This document shows positions 1-9,160 of a stretch of DNA of 41,598 nt, one piece after another. The stretch covers positions 1 to 41,598 of the forward strand of contig JAGLSI010000004.1 in NCBI GenBank assembly GCA_023135835.1, written 5' to 3'. The DNA is from Minisyncoccota bacterium (GTDB taxonomy: Bacteria > Patescibacteriota > Minisyncoccia > Phycocordibacterales > UBA12079). Both the position numbers and the translations under genes were made by a program. Each line of letters begins with the position of its first letter. Within the stretch, counting starts at the first letter, position 1. The notes under the pieces were generated by a model that ran no database searches, was not told the origin of the DNA, and was given only the letters and a program-made list of their open reading frames with translations.

Positions 1-436
1 CAACTTCGTTTGCGTTAAAACGCCCCTGAGTGGTATCGGTATTTTCTAGAATATTATCTGTTGTAAACAAACCTTCTTTTTTTGTTATTTTGAAAACTCC
101 ATCTGGGTTAGCAGAGGGGATTATTGTTAGAGATATGTTTTCAGGAATAATTTCAGTATTTGTTTTAAAATAATCTAACATTTCATAGGCAAGAAGAACA
201 GAGTTCCATTCATAGCCTCCATGAATTCCTCCAACAAAAAGAAGGTGTGTTTCTCCTTTTCCAAATGTGTAAGCTTCAATTTTTCGCTCTTCTACTGATG
301 AGCCAATTACTGTGTATTTAGGGGAATTATCTAAAACAGGAATTTCTTCTTCTTTGGTATTTAGAAAAATATAAAATGTAAATAAACCCACACAAAGTAA
401 GATGAGTAGAGTAATTGCTCCAATTCTTTGTTTCAT
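1..436 (-). CDS. M14-family zinc carboxypeptidase / murein peptide amidase-like protein, truncated by window edge
   Basis: Reading revcomp from ATG at 436 gives MKQRIGAITLLILL...LLFVGGIHGGYEWNSVLLAYEML...IIPSANPDGVFK...TTQGRFNANEV, paralogous to the next gene; open at window edge so absent from ORF track. Confidence 0.85.
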   Translation of the reverse strand, partial: MKQRIGAITLLILLCVGLFTFYIFLNTKEEEIPVLDNSPKYTVIGSSVEERKIEAYTFGKGETHLLFVGGIHGGYEWNSVLLAYEMLDYFKTNTEIIPENISLTIIPSANPDGVFKITKKEGLFTTDNILENTDTTQGRFNANEV

Positions 437-450
437 AAAAAATTAATTTA

Positions 451-1374
451 TTAGTTGCTGTAATGGTTAATAATAGCTTTTATACCAGCTTGATTTTTCT
501 CCCATTCAATATCATTGTGAGTGCTAAGAAGAACAGAAATTGCTGGAATGTTTTCTTTAGCTAGCCAATTAACCATGTCTCCTGTAATTGCGTAAGAATC
601 AAATTCTTCATAACCCACATAGGTAGAAGCTTGAGCATAAATATTTGTTAATGCACGAGTTTTTGCTGATATTTCATTATTACAGCTTGAAGCATAAACT
701 CCTCCACCAGCACTATACCAAACTACCACAGCTTTTGGTTTGTTTTGTTCTATATAATTTTTTACTGCTTGAGCTTCTGGTTCAGAAAAAGCTTCTGTCC
801 CACCACTTACAGTTTTATTTTGCCATTTGCTGGTAGCTTCCCAATTACAATCAAAATTTCTATTAAGATCAACTTCGTTTGCGTTAAAACGCCCTGCGCT
901 CGTATCTATGTTTGTTGTAGGAGCATCAGCTAATTCAAATCGTTCTGCAGTTCCAATAATTTTATTTAATCCGTCTGGGTTTAGAGTTGGAATAACAGTC
1001 ACTTTTATTTCAGCAGGGTTGATGCTGGAGTCTAATTTTAAAGAATCTATTGTTTTATAAGCTAAAAGTGATGTTGCCCAACCATAGCCTCCATGAATCC
1101 CTCCGACAAATAGAATCTCTGTTTCTCCTTCGCCATAATGATAAGCAGTTATATCTAGTCCTTCAACAGATTTACCTATAATAGTCTGCTCTTTTTCTTT
1201 TTCATTAATTTGAGGATTTTCTTCTTCTCCTTCATTGTTTTGAGGTTGGATAGTATTGTCTATAATTGGTTGGTTTTGAGATGTATCTATATCGTAAGTT
1301 AATTGTTTATTTAGAAAATAAACACCAAACAAGACAACAAGAACAATTAATAAAGTTATAATGATATTTTTCAT
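451..1374 (-). CDS. M14-family zinc carboxypeptidase-like protein, N-terminal TM anchor
   Basis: GGIHGGYGWATS, NPDGLNK, DLNRNFDCNW motifs. Confidence 0.85.
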   Translation of the reverse strand: MKNIIITLLIVLVVLFGVYFLNKQLTYDIDTSQNQPIIDNTIQPQNNEGEEENPQINEKEKEQTIIGKSVEGLDITAYHYGEGETEILFVGGIHGGYGWATSLLAYKTIDSLKLDSSINPAEIKVTVIPTLNPDGLNKIIGTAERFELADAPTTNIDTSAGRFNANEVDLNRNFDCNWEATSKWQNKTVSGGTEAFSEPEAQAVKNYIEQNKPKAVVVWYSAGGGVYASSCNNEISAKTRALTNIYAQASTYVGYEEFDSYAITGDMVNWLAKENIPAISVLLSTHNDIEWEKNQAGIKAIINHYSN

Positions 1375-1588
1375 GGTAAGTTTTAAGATTAATTTTAATA
1401 ATAAAAATTATATCATAAATTTAAAAATAATTAGTGATTACAGCATTTTGAGCTTGCTTGTAGGTAGGCAGGCTCCGAACACTACTATTTAGTTGTTGTA
1501 AAAACAAGGAACTTTGATACTATTATATTAATATATTAACAATTAAATAACCCTAATTCATTTAAAAATGATCGGGTAAATAAAAAAC

Positions 1589-2698
1589 ATGAATAAAACA
1601 ACAAATTGGATAGTAGGAATAATTATTATAGCAGTAGTAATTTGGTTTGGTTTTCTAAACAAACCTACAGAACCAGTTTCAACTGAGCCTATTAAGATTG
1701 GGGTAATTTTACCTCTAACAGGTGATGCTGCTAGTTATGGTCAAACAGCTCAAAGAGGTGTTGAATTAGCTGTTGAGAAAATTAAAAATGAAGATGGTAT
1801 TGATGTTGAAGTTATCTTTGAGGATAGTCAAATTGACCCTGCAAAAGCGGTTAGTTCTTTACAGAAATTAATAAATTTAGATAATATTGATTATGTTCTA
1901 GGTTTTTCTAGTGGAGAGACTTTAGCAATGTGTCCCATTTCTAATTTAAATGAAGTTATCTTGATGACTATTGGAACTTCTCCTGAGATAACGGGATGTG
2001 GAGATTATACCTTTAGGGATAGTCCTTCTGATATATATCAGGGAATAGTTTTAGCTGAAAAAGTTAGTGATAATAATTATGAAAATATAGCTTTAATCTA
2101 TATTAATAATGATTATGGAGTAGGATTAAAAACTGAATTTGAAAAGAATTTTGAAGGAAATATTTTGCTAACAGAATCTTTTGGTTTGGGAGAGACTGAT
2201 TTTAGAACTCAGTTAACAAAAATTAAAACAGCAGAACCCGAAGCAATTGTTCTTATTGGAATATTTCCAGAGGTAGGCCGTTTATTAAAACAAAGAGCAG
2301 AGTTAGATATTTTAGCTCCTATCTTTGGTTCAGAGGGTGTAAAAAATGATTCTTTATTTGAGGAGGTTCCTGCAGATATGTTGGATGATATTTATGCTAT
2401 TTTTACTGCTCAATATGAAGGTTCTGAATATCAAGAATTTAAAAATGCACATTTACAAAGATATGGAGAAGAATATGGGGCATTTTCTGATTATGTTTAT
2501 GATAATATTTTGACTTTAGTAGATGCAATCAAGCGATGTAAGGATTTTAATGATGTAGAATGTGTGAAAGAAAATATTTATAAAACAGATATCGTTGGAG
2601 CAACAGGCCGTATTGAATTTGATGAAAACGGTGATGTTATAAATAAACTTTATAGTTTATATAAAGTAGAGAATAACGAGTTTATTGAAGTTGAGTAA
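1589..2698 (+). CDS. ABC transporter substrate-binding protein, Leu/Ile/Val-binding type
   Basis: IKIGVILPLTGDAASYGQTAQRGVELAVEKIN-type periplasmic binding protein fold; liv cluster context. Confidence 0.9.
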   Translation: MNKTTNWIVGIIIIAVVIWFGFLNKPTEPVSTEPIKIGVILPLTGDAASYGQTAQRGVELAVEKIKNEDGIDVEVIFEDSQIDPAKAVSSLQKLINLDNIDYVLGFSSGETLAMCPISNLNEVILMTIGTSPEITGCGDYTFRDSPSDIYQGIVLAEKVSDNNYENIALIYINNDYGVGLKTEFEKNFEGNILLTESFGLGETDFRTQLTKIKTAEPEAIVLIGIFPEVGRLLKQRAELDILAPIFGSEGVKNDSLFEEVPADMLDDIYAIFTAQYEGSEYQEFKNAHLQRYGEEYGAFSDYVYDNILTLVDAIKRCKDFNDVECVKENIYKTDIVGATGRIEFDENGDVINKLYSLYKVENNEFIEVE

Positions 2699-2752
2699 AA
2701 ATTGTTAATAATTAATAGCCCTAATCATTAAAGCTAAGCGGGCAAGAAAAAC

Positions 2753-3853
2753 ATGAATAAAACAACAAATTGGATAGTAGGAATAATTATTATAGCAGTA
2801 GTAATTTGGTTTGGGTTTTTGAATAAAGCAGATGATCAAATACCTAGCGAAAAAGAAACTATTAAAATAGGGGTGTCTATTCCATTGAGCGGAGATGTTG
2901 CTTTTTTAGGAGAAGGAGTTAGAGACGCAATGCTTTTAGCTAAAGAAAACCTTGGTTATACAAAATATAATTATGAAATAATATTTGAAGATGATCAATT
3001 TAATTCAACAAATACACTAACTGCTGTGAATAAATTAATAAGTATTGATAAAGTTTCCGTAATTTCGTCTTTAGGTTCTAATCTTGGTAACGTTGTTTCT
3101 CCTATCGCAGAAGAAAATAAAATAGTTCATATAAATATAGGAGCTTCAGATTCTAATGTAGCAGAAGGTTATTATAATTTTATTCATTGGACACAACCAT
3201 CTGAGGAGGTTAGAATTCTTGTTGAGGAATTGAAAAAGAGGGGCATTAAAAAAGTAGGTATTTTTGTATGGAATCAACAAGGAATGGTTGCTGTAATTGA
3301 TGAATTTAAAAATAAAATAAAAGATACTAATATTGAAATAGTAGCAGAACAGGTACACAATGAAGGAGAAAAAGATTTTAGATCATCAATATTAAAAGTA
3401 AAATCAAGTGGTGCTGAAATTTATCTTTTAGCGACAAAGTCTCCTGAAGTTGAAATATTAACAAAGCAAATTAAAGAAGCCGGAATAAGTATACCTATTA
3501 CAGCTATTGAGTCTTTTGAACTTTCTGATCAAATAGATTTATTTGAAGGAAATTGGTTTGTTAGTGCAGCAAGTCCATTAAATAGTTTCAATAGTGAATT
3601 TAATGAAAAGTATGAAAGAAATCCTTCTTTTGGAGCTGCTAATGCTTATGATTTAATAAATTTAATAGTTATGGCTTCTGAGTCTAAAAAAACTTCTACA
3701 AAACCAACGACAGAAGAAATCGCTGAGGAATTACTTAAAATTAAAAGTTTCTTTGGAGCTTTGGGAGAATTAAATGTTATGGAAGATGGGATTATTTGGT
3801 CAGAAGCTTCAGCTAAAGAAATTAAAAACGGAGTGGTTGTTGAATTAGAATAA
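2753..3853 (+). CDS. ABC transporter substrate-binding protein, Leu/Ile/Val-binding type (paralog 2)
   Basis: IKIGVSIPLSGDVAFLGEGVRDAM; N-terminal anchor nearly identical to 1589-2698. Confidence 0.9.
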   Translation: MNKTTNWIVGIIIIAVVIWFGFLNKADDQIPSEKETIKIGVSIPLSGDVAFLGEGVRDAMLLAKENLGYTKYNYEIIFEDDQFNSTNTLTAVNKLISIDKVSVISSLGSNLGNVVSPIAEENKIVHINIGASDSNVAEGYYNFIHWTQPSEEVRILVEELKKRGIKKVGIFVWNQQGMVAVIDEFKNKIKDTNIEIVAEQVHNEGEKDFRSSILKVKSSGAEIYLLATKSPEVEILTKQIKEAGISIPITAIESFELSDQIDLFEGNWFVSAASPLNSFNSEFNEKYERNPSFGAANAYDLINLIVMASESKKTSTKPTTEEIAEELLKIKSFFGALGELNVMEDGIIWSEASAKEIKNGVVVELE

Positions 3854-3870
3854 TTTTTAAAATCCCAAGC

Positions 3871-3914
3871 TTACAAACAAAAAACTGCTTATATAGGCAG
3901 TTTTTTGTTTGTAA
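3871..3914 (+). terminator. Hairpin terminator after substrate-binding gene
   Basis: ttacaaacaaaaaactgc / gcagttttttgtttgtaa, 18-bp perfect stem with T-run. Confidence 0.8.
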
Positions 3915-3947
3915 ATAAATAATTTAGATGTATAATTTATTTTAATT

Positions 3948-4811
3948 ATGGAAATTTTTATCCAATTAACTATTAATAGCATAATCGCTGGTTCAATTTA
4001 CGCTCTGATTGCTTTGGGCTTTAATTTAATTTTTGGGGTTTCTAAATTTTTTGACTTAGGTTATGGAACGATGGCGGTTGTTGGGGGTTATTCTGTATTG
4101 TATTTTGGGAAAATGTTGGGATGGAATATTTTTCTGAGTATTTTAATCGGAGTTATTTTAGCTGGTTTAATTGGTTTCTTAATTAATAAATTTATATATC
4201 AAACTCTTCGTCAAAGAAAAGCTTCAAATCTTGTGTTGATTATTGCTTCATTAGGTGTGTTTACAGTGATTCAAGCAGTAACAGCGATGTTATTTTCTAG
4301 TCAATTTCAAACTCTTTCCCAAAATATAGGGCAAAATACTTATAATATTTTTGGGGGAATAATTACTCAAATACAGTTAATTATTTTGATGTTTACTATT
4401 GTTATTATGTTAGCTTTGGCTTGGATGATGAAAAAGACAATGTTCGGTAAGGCTATAAAAGCTGTTGGTGATGATGAGGAAGTCGCTAAGATAGTTGGGA
4501 TTGATACAAATAAAATAATAGCTTATGTATTCTTTATTGGTTCTGCTATTGCTGGGCTAGCAGGTATTTTAATTGGTTTTGATACTGGGCTTGAACCAAT
4601 AATGGGAATGAAATTGATTTTAAAAGGGGTGGTGGCTTCTATAATTGGAGGGGTAGGAAATGTTTATGGTGGGGTAGCGGGAGCTTTCTTTTTAGGTTTT
4701 ATTGAAAATTTTGGCATTTGGAAATTATCAGGAGAGTGGCGAGAAGCTATTGCTTTTGTAGTTTTAATTTTGTTTCTTCTTTTTCGTCCACGGGGAATTT
4801 TTAAAAAATAA
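3948..4811 (+). CDS. livH: Branched-chain amino acid ABC transporter permease (LivH-like)
   Basis: ALIALGFNLIFGVSKFFDLGYG; GGVGNVYGGVAGAFFLG; RPRGIF C-terminus. Confidence 0.9.
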   Translation: MEIFIQLTINSIIAGSIYALIALGFNLIFGVSKFFDLGYGTMAVVGGYSVLYFGKMLGWNIFLSILIGVILAGLIGFLINKFIYQTLRQRKASNLVLIIASLGVFTVIQAVTAMLFSSQFQTLSQNIGQNTYNIFGGIITQIQLIILMFTIVIMLALAWMMKKTMFGKAIKAVGDDEEVAKIVGIDTNKIIAYVFFIGSAIAGLAGILIGFDTGLEPIMGMKLILKGVVASIIGGVGNVYGGVAGAFFLGFIENFGIWKLSGEWREAIAFVVLILFLLFRPRGIFKK

Positions 4812-4813
4812 TT

Positions 4814-5680
4814 ATGGAATATTTTATACATCTAGGAATCTTATTTACAATTTATACTATTTTAGCTGTTAGTTTAAATCTTGTGGTTGGTTATACTGGA
4901 CTTCTTTCTGTAACCCATGCGGCTTTTTATGGAATTGGAGCTTATACTACAGCCCTTTTATTAACGCAGACAGGTATTGGGTTTTTTACATCTATTGTTT
5001 TGGGGGTGGTTTTGACTGTTATTATAAGTTTCCTAATTGGGCTTGTATTAAGTAGATTTAGAGATGATTATTACGCTCTAGCTTCTTTAGGTTTTAATGT
5101 AATCGTGTTTAGTATTTTTCTTAATTGGCAGGAATTAACAAGAGGTCCTTTAGGTATTCCTGGGATTTCAAAACCTGAATTATTTGGGTTTAGTTTTTCT
5201 TCCAATTTTTCATATTTAATACTTACTATTATATTTGCAGTTTTAGTTTATCTTGTGTCATCTTTTATTGTTAATTCTTCTTTTGGAAGAGTTTTAAAAG
5301 CGATTCGTGAAGATGAAAAAGCTATACAAATCTTTGGATATAACACCCAATATTATAAATTGGTAATCTTTGTAATTAGTGCAGGGATGGCTTCCATCGC
5401 TGGTTCATTTTTTGCTTCGTATATAACATTTGTAGATCCTTCTTCTTTTTATATTATGGAATCAATTTTTGTTTTAACCATTATTATTTTAGGGGGTTTG
5501 GCAAATTTAAGAGGAGCTGTTTTAGGGGCTTTAATTTTAATTTTATTGCCAGAAGCTTTGCGTTTTGTAGGCTTTCCTTCAGATATAGCTGCTCAAATGA
5601 GACAAGTTATTTATGGATTAATCTTAATATTATTAATGTTATATCGTCCACAGGGATTAAAAGGGGAATATAAAATTTAG
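4814..5680 (+). CDS. livM: Branched-chain amino acid ABC transporter permease (LivM-like)
   Basis: VVGYTGLLSVTHAAFYGIGAYTTALL; LGGLANLRGAVLGALILILLPE; RPQGL. Confidence 0.9.
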   Translation: MEYFIHLGILFTIYTILAVSLNLVVGYTGLLSVTHAAFYGIGAYTTALLLTQTGIGFFTSIVLGVVLTVIISFLIGLVLSRFRDDYYALASLGFNVIVFSIFLNWQELTRGPLGIPGISKPELFGFSFSSNFSYLILTIIFAVLVYLVSSFIVNSSFGRVLKAIREDEKAIQIFGYNTQYYKLVIFVISAGMASIAGSFFASYITFVDPSSFYIMESIFVLTIIILGGLANLRGAVLGALILILLPEALRFVGFPSDIAAQMRQVIYGLILILLMLYRPQGLKGEYKI

Positions 5681-5683
5681 AAT

Positions 5684-6421
5684 ATGAGTACTGTTTTAAA
5701 AACAAAAAAAATAACTAAGAATTTTGATGGTGTAAAGGCTGTTGATTCTTTATCTATTGAGATTAAAAAAGGAAAAATAACAGGGATTATTGGTCCAAAT
5801 GGTTCAGGCAAAACTACTTTAATTAATCTTTTAACAGGAATGTTTCCTTTTGACGCTGGGAGTATTTTTGTAAATGGCTCCAAGGAACTTTTCAAAATTA
5901 ATTCTTATGATATTAGAATTTTTAGAGTAACGAGGACTTTTCAAAATATTAGGCTTTTTGAGCAAATGACAGTTTTAGATAATATTTTAGTGGTACTTAC
6001 TAAAAGAAATATTTCAGGTTCTTTATTTGAAAAATATAAACAATTTCATTATGAACAGGCAAAGGTTGTTTTAGAAAAAGTGGGGCTTTGGGGTAAGAAA
6101 AATGAATTAGCAATTAATTTATCATATGGACAAAGAAAGCTTTTAGAAATGGCTCGTGTTTTAGCCACAAAAAGTGATATTTATTTCCTTGATGAACCTT
6201 TTGCTGGGCTTTTTCCTGAAATGGTGAAATTGATTTCAGAGATAATTAAAGAATTAAGACAACAAGGTAAAACAGTTATTTTAATTGAGCACGATATGAG
6301 TTTAATTCGCGAACTTTGTGATTATGTTTTTGTGATGGAAAGCGGACATTTATTAGCAGAAGGAAAAGCTAATGAAGTTTTAGAAAACAAAGAGGTTGTT
6401 GAAGCTTATTTGGGGGAATAA
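5684..6421 (+). CDS. livG: ABC transporter ATP-binding protein (LivG-like)
   Basis: Walker A GPNGSGKTT, signature LSYGQRKLLEMARVLA, Walker B IYFLDEPFAGL. Confidence 0.9.
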   Translation: MSTVLKTKKITKNFDGVKAVDSLSIEIKKGKITGIIGPNGSGKTTLINLLTGMFPFDAGSIFVNGSKELFKINSYDIRIFRVTRTFQNIRLFEQMTVLDNILVVLTKRNISGSLFEKYKQFHYEQAKVVLEKVGLWGKKNELAINLSYGQRKLLEMARVLATKSDIYFLDEPFAGLFPEMVKLISEIIKELRQQGKTVILIEHDMSLIRELCDYVFVMESGHLLAEGKANEVLENKEVVEAYLGE

Positions 6422-6497
6422 ATCTGTTTATTGCAAAAAAAAACAATTTTGCTATTATTTAACTAATATATTATTAATAATTAAATTAAAAAATAAG

Positions 6498-7613
6498 ATG
6501 AACAAAAAATTAAGTTGGGGAATAGGAATTATTGTGGCAATAGTAATAATTTGGTTTGGATTCTTTAATAAACCAAGTGAACCAGTTTCAACAGAACCGA
6601 TTAAGATTGGAGGTTTATTTGGACAAACAGGATTTGCGGCTTTTGCTGGGGAAGCATCAAAAAATGGTTTTATAATGGCGATTGAAGATTCAGGAATAGA
6701 TGTTGATTATGTAATAGAAGATTATAATTCAGATTTAAAAACAACAGTATCAGCCGCTAAAAAATTAATTGATATAGATAAAGTATCTGTTATTGTTGGT
6801 CCTGAATGGGTTGAGTTTGGAGAAGTAATAGTCCCTATTTCAGAAGAGACAGAAACTTTGTTTATTTCTCCTTGGATGAATTTAGAATTAGATTGGGCAA
6901 AGTCTCCTTATTATTTTTCAATGACACCAAGTAATCGAAATATGATAAGAGAAGAAATTAAATATATGGAGGATAAAGATATGAATAATATAATAATAAT
7001 TTATCATAACAATTCATTTGCATTGGCTAGTATAAATTTACTTAAGGATGAGTTATTAAAAAATAATAATATAAAAATAGTTGAAGAGGTAAAAGTAGGG
7101 CAAGACCAAACTGATTTTAGGACAGAATTAACTAAGATTAAAGAAAATAATCAGTATGATGTTATTTATACTGTATTTGCTACAGATGATGGACAAGGAG
7201 TTTTCAATAAGCAATTAAAAGAACTCGGAATTGATTCTCCTGTTTTCTTAAGTTTGGCTAGAGCAGAATCTAACATTTTATTAGAAAGTTTTGGGGAATA
7301 TACTAATGGAATGATTTATTCCAGTTTTATAAAAAACAAAAAAGGTGAAGATTTTAGTAAAAAATATGAAGAAAGATTTGGTGTAGAACCGCTCGCTTTG
7401 AGCGCAGCAGGAGCTTATGATGCTACTACATTGATATTAGAAGCAATGAAAAAAGGAGCTAGAACTTCCGAAGAGGTTAAGGAATATTTGTTAAAAATAA
7501 AAAATTATAAAGGATATTCAAATATAATTAATTTTAATGAAAGTGGTCAAGTAGTAGGTGGTAGTCCTGTTATAAAGAGAGTTAATGGAAATAATCCGGT
7601 AATTTTAAGATAA
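6498..7613 (+). CDS. ABC transporter substrate-binding protein (paralog 3)
   Basis: IKIGGLFGQTGFAAFAGEASKNG; start reassigned from 6396 to the ATG of MNKKLSWGIG. Confidence 0.87.
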   Translation: MNKKLSWGIGIIVAIVIIWFGFFNKPSEPVSTEPIKIGGLFGQTGFAAFAGEASKNGFIMAIEDSGIDVDYVIEDYNSDLKTTVSAAKKLIDIDKVSVIVGPEWVEFGEVIVPISEETETLFISPWMNLELDWAKSPYYFSMTPSNRNMIREEIKYMEDKDMNNIIIIYHNNSFALASINLLKDELLKNNNIKIVEEVKVGQDQTDFRTELTKIKENNQYDVIYTVFATDDGQGVFNKQLKELGIDSPVFLSLARAESNILLESFGEYTNGMIYSSFIKNKKGEDFSKKYEERFGVEPLALSAAGAYDATTLILEAMKKGARTSEEVKEYLLKIKNYKGYSNIINFNESGQVVGGSPVIKRVNGNNPVILR

Positions 7614-7636
7614 AATAAACTGATAAAATTTTTTTA

Positions 7637-7675
7637 CAACAAAAAACTGCTTACATGAGCAGTTTTTTGTTTGTA
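7637..7675 (+). terminator. Hairpin terminator, near-copy of 3871-3914
   Basis: acaacaaaaaactgc...gcagttttttgtttgt. Confidence 0.75.
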
Positions 7676-7709
7676 AATAAATAGTTTAAATGTATAATTT
7701 ACTTTAATT

Positions 7710-8444
7710 ATGGAAAACGAAATCCTATTACAATTAAAAAATGTGGCGGTGCATTATGGGGGAGTTAAAGCTCTTGATGGTGTTGATATTGCTTTGGATG
7801 AAGGTGAGATTGTAGCTCTAATGGGTCCAAATGGAGCAGGGAAGTCAACTGTGTTAAAAGCTTTATTTGGGTTAGCTCCAATTAAATCAGGAAAAGTGTT
7901 GTGGCACGAAGATGAAATTAATCCAATTCCACATAAAATTATTCAAAAAGGAATAGCTTTTGTTCCGCAAGGGAGAAGGGTTTTTACTCACCTAACTGTT
8001 GAGGAAAATTTAGAAATTGGAGGTTTTACTGTTCGTGATAAAGTAGAGTTAAAAAGAAGAATTAATGAAGTTATGGAAATGTTTCCTGTTTTAAGACAAA
8101 AAAGGAAAGCAAAATCAGGGACGCTTTCAGGAGGGCAACAACAAATGTTAGCTTTGGCTCGTGGTTTGATGACAGATCCTAAGATTTTACTTTTAGATGA
8201 ACCTTCTCTTGGTTTATCTCCTAAAATTGTAAAAGAAGTTTTTGCAAAAATTAAAGAAATAAATTTAAATCGTAAAACAGCCATTATGATTGTAGAGCAT
8301 AATATCAAGTCTTTATTGAGTATTGCTGATAGGGCTTATGTGCTAGATAAAGGAAAAGTTGTTGCTAAAGATACGGCAGAAAATATTACTAATAGTGATG
8401 TTTTAGAAAAAGTATTTATGGGGAAATACACAAAAAGTATCTAG
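7710..8444 (+). CDS. livF: ABC transporter ATP-binding protein (LivF-like)
   Basis: Walker A GPNGAGKST, signature LSGGQQQMLALARGLM, LLLDEPSLGLSP. Confidence 0.9.
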   Translation: MENEILLQLKNVAVHYGGVKALDGVDIALDEGEIVALMGPNGAGKSTVLKALFGLAPIKSGKVLWHEDEINPIPHKIIQKGIAFVPQGRRVFTHLTVEENLEIGGFTVRDKVELKRRINEVMEMFPVLRQKRKAKSGTLSGGQQQMLALARGLMTDPKILLLDEPSLGLSPKIVKEVFAKIKEINLNRKTAIMIVEHNIKSLLSIADRAYVLDKGKVVAKDTAENITNSDVLEKVFMGKYTKSI

Positions 8445-8446
8445 TA

Positions 8447-8488
8447 ATTACAGCGTTTGGAGTCTAAATTGTCTGCAGGCGTTGTAAT
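8447..8488 (+). terminator. Possible terminator hairpin after livF
   Basis: attacagcg / cgttgtaat 9-bp stem (one G-U); weak T-tract. Confidence 0.4.
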
Positions 8489-8629
8489 TTATTTATTGTA
8501 ATTCTTTTTTAAGGTTGTAAGTAATTGTGTAATTTATGGCAAAATTTAAAATTCCTAGATAAGATTATTTATATAATCATATCATAAATTTAAATATACC
8601 TAATTATTGGATAGATAATTTTTACAAAG

Positions 8630-8858
8630 AAAAAAGCCACCAATAAGCTTTAGACGTCTTCAGCTTCACAAGGTCTTTCCCTTGTGTGTACGGGTAATTT
8701 CTTTCCCTCAGACTGTTTCCCTCGCCGGTACTTTAGTCTTATACAATTTGGTGACTTGGCCAATCTTTGCGTTTTTGCCGTATAGCTTGTACGGATTACA
8801 ATAAAAACGCGTGAGCAGTGTGGCCGAGTGGTCTGCTCTAGATCTTTATACTTTCTGT
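8630..8858 (-). ncRNA. Candidate structured ncRNA of unknown family
   Basis: GC-rich gap with nested hairpins (8638-8643/8748-8753, 8667-8673/8680-8686, 8769-8776/8803-8810, 8778-8782/8790-8794, 8813-8818/8833-8838); minus strand ends ...ttggtggctttttt; AT-rich promoter-like sequence upstream on minus strand. Confidence 0.5.
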
Positions 8859-8938
8859 TCGGTAGATTATCATATTTTTATTAAAAAGACAATAAAAACA
8901 ACCAACACTCTTGTGCAGGTTTTTAAGTTTTTAAAAAA

Positions 8939-9061
8939 CTACTTTCCTTTTTTAGTAGTTTTTCTTTTTGCTAACATTTCTCGTTTAATTGTAAGTCTTT
9001 TTACTGTTTTCTTTGAACGAGATGTTTTCTTTTTATCTAAACCAGTTCTTCTTTTTGCCAT
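8939..9061 (-). CDS. Small very basic 40-aa protein
   Basis: Read from revcomp: MAKRRTGLDKKKTSRSKKTVKRLTIKREMLAKRKTTKKGK*; absent from ORF track (size cutoff). Confidence 0.55.
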   Translation of the reverse strand: MAKRRTGLDKKKTSRSKKTVKRLTIKREMLAKRKTTKKGK

Positions 9062-9107
9062 GATAGGTGTATTATACACTATCTTATTAAAAATAAAAGT
9101 TAATATT

Positions 9108-9139
9108 AAAAAACACGGCTCAATTAAGCCGTGTTTTTT
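9108..9139. terminator. Bidirectional terminator
   Basis: aaaaaacacggct caatta agccgtgtttttt. Confidence 0.85.
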
Positions 9140-9160
9140 AATAAAATCTAAAGGTATTTG

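Noticed and set aside
7988-8308. Antisense ORFs opposite ABC genes (also 5677-5895, 10057-10332, 25650-25997 and others)
   Set aside because: Shadow frames of well-supported ABC-family genes with no independent evidence.
8811-8880. gtgtggccgagtggtctgctc considered as a tRNA-Ser/Leu D-arm
   Set aside because: No acceptor stem, anticodon arm or T-arm follows; the same bases form the gagcag/ctgctc hairpin of the structured RNA candidate.
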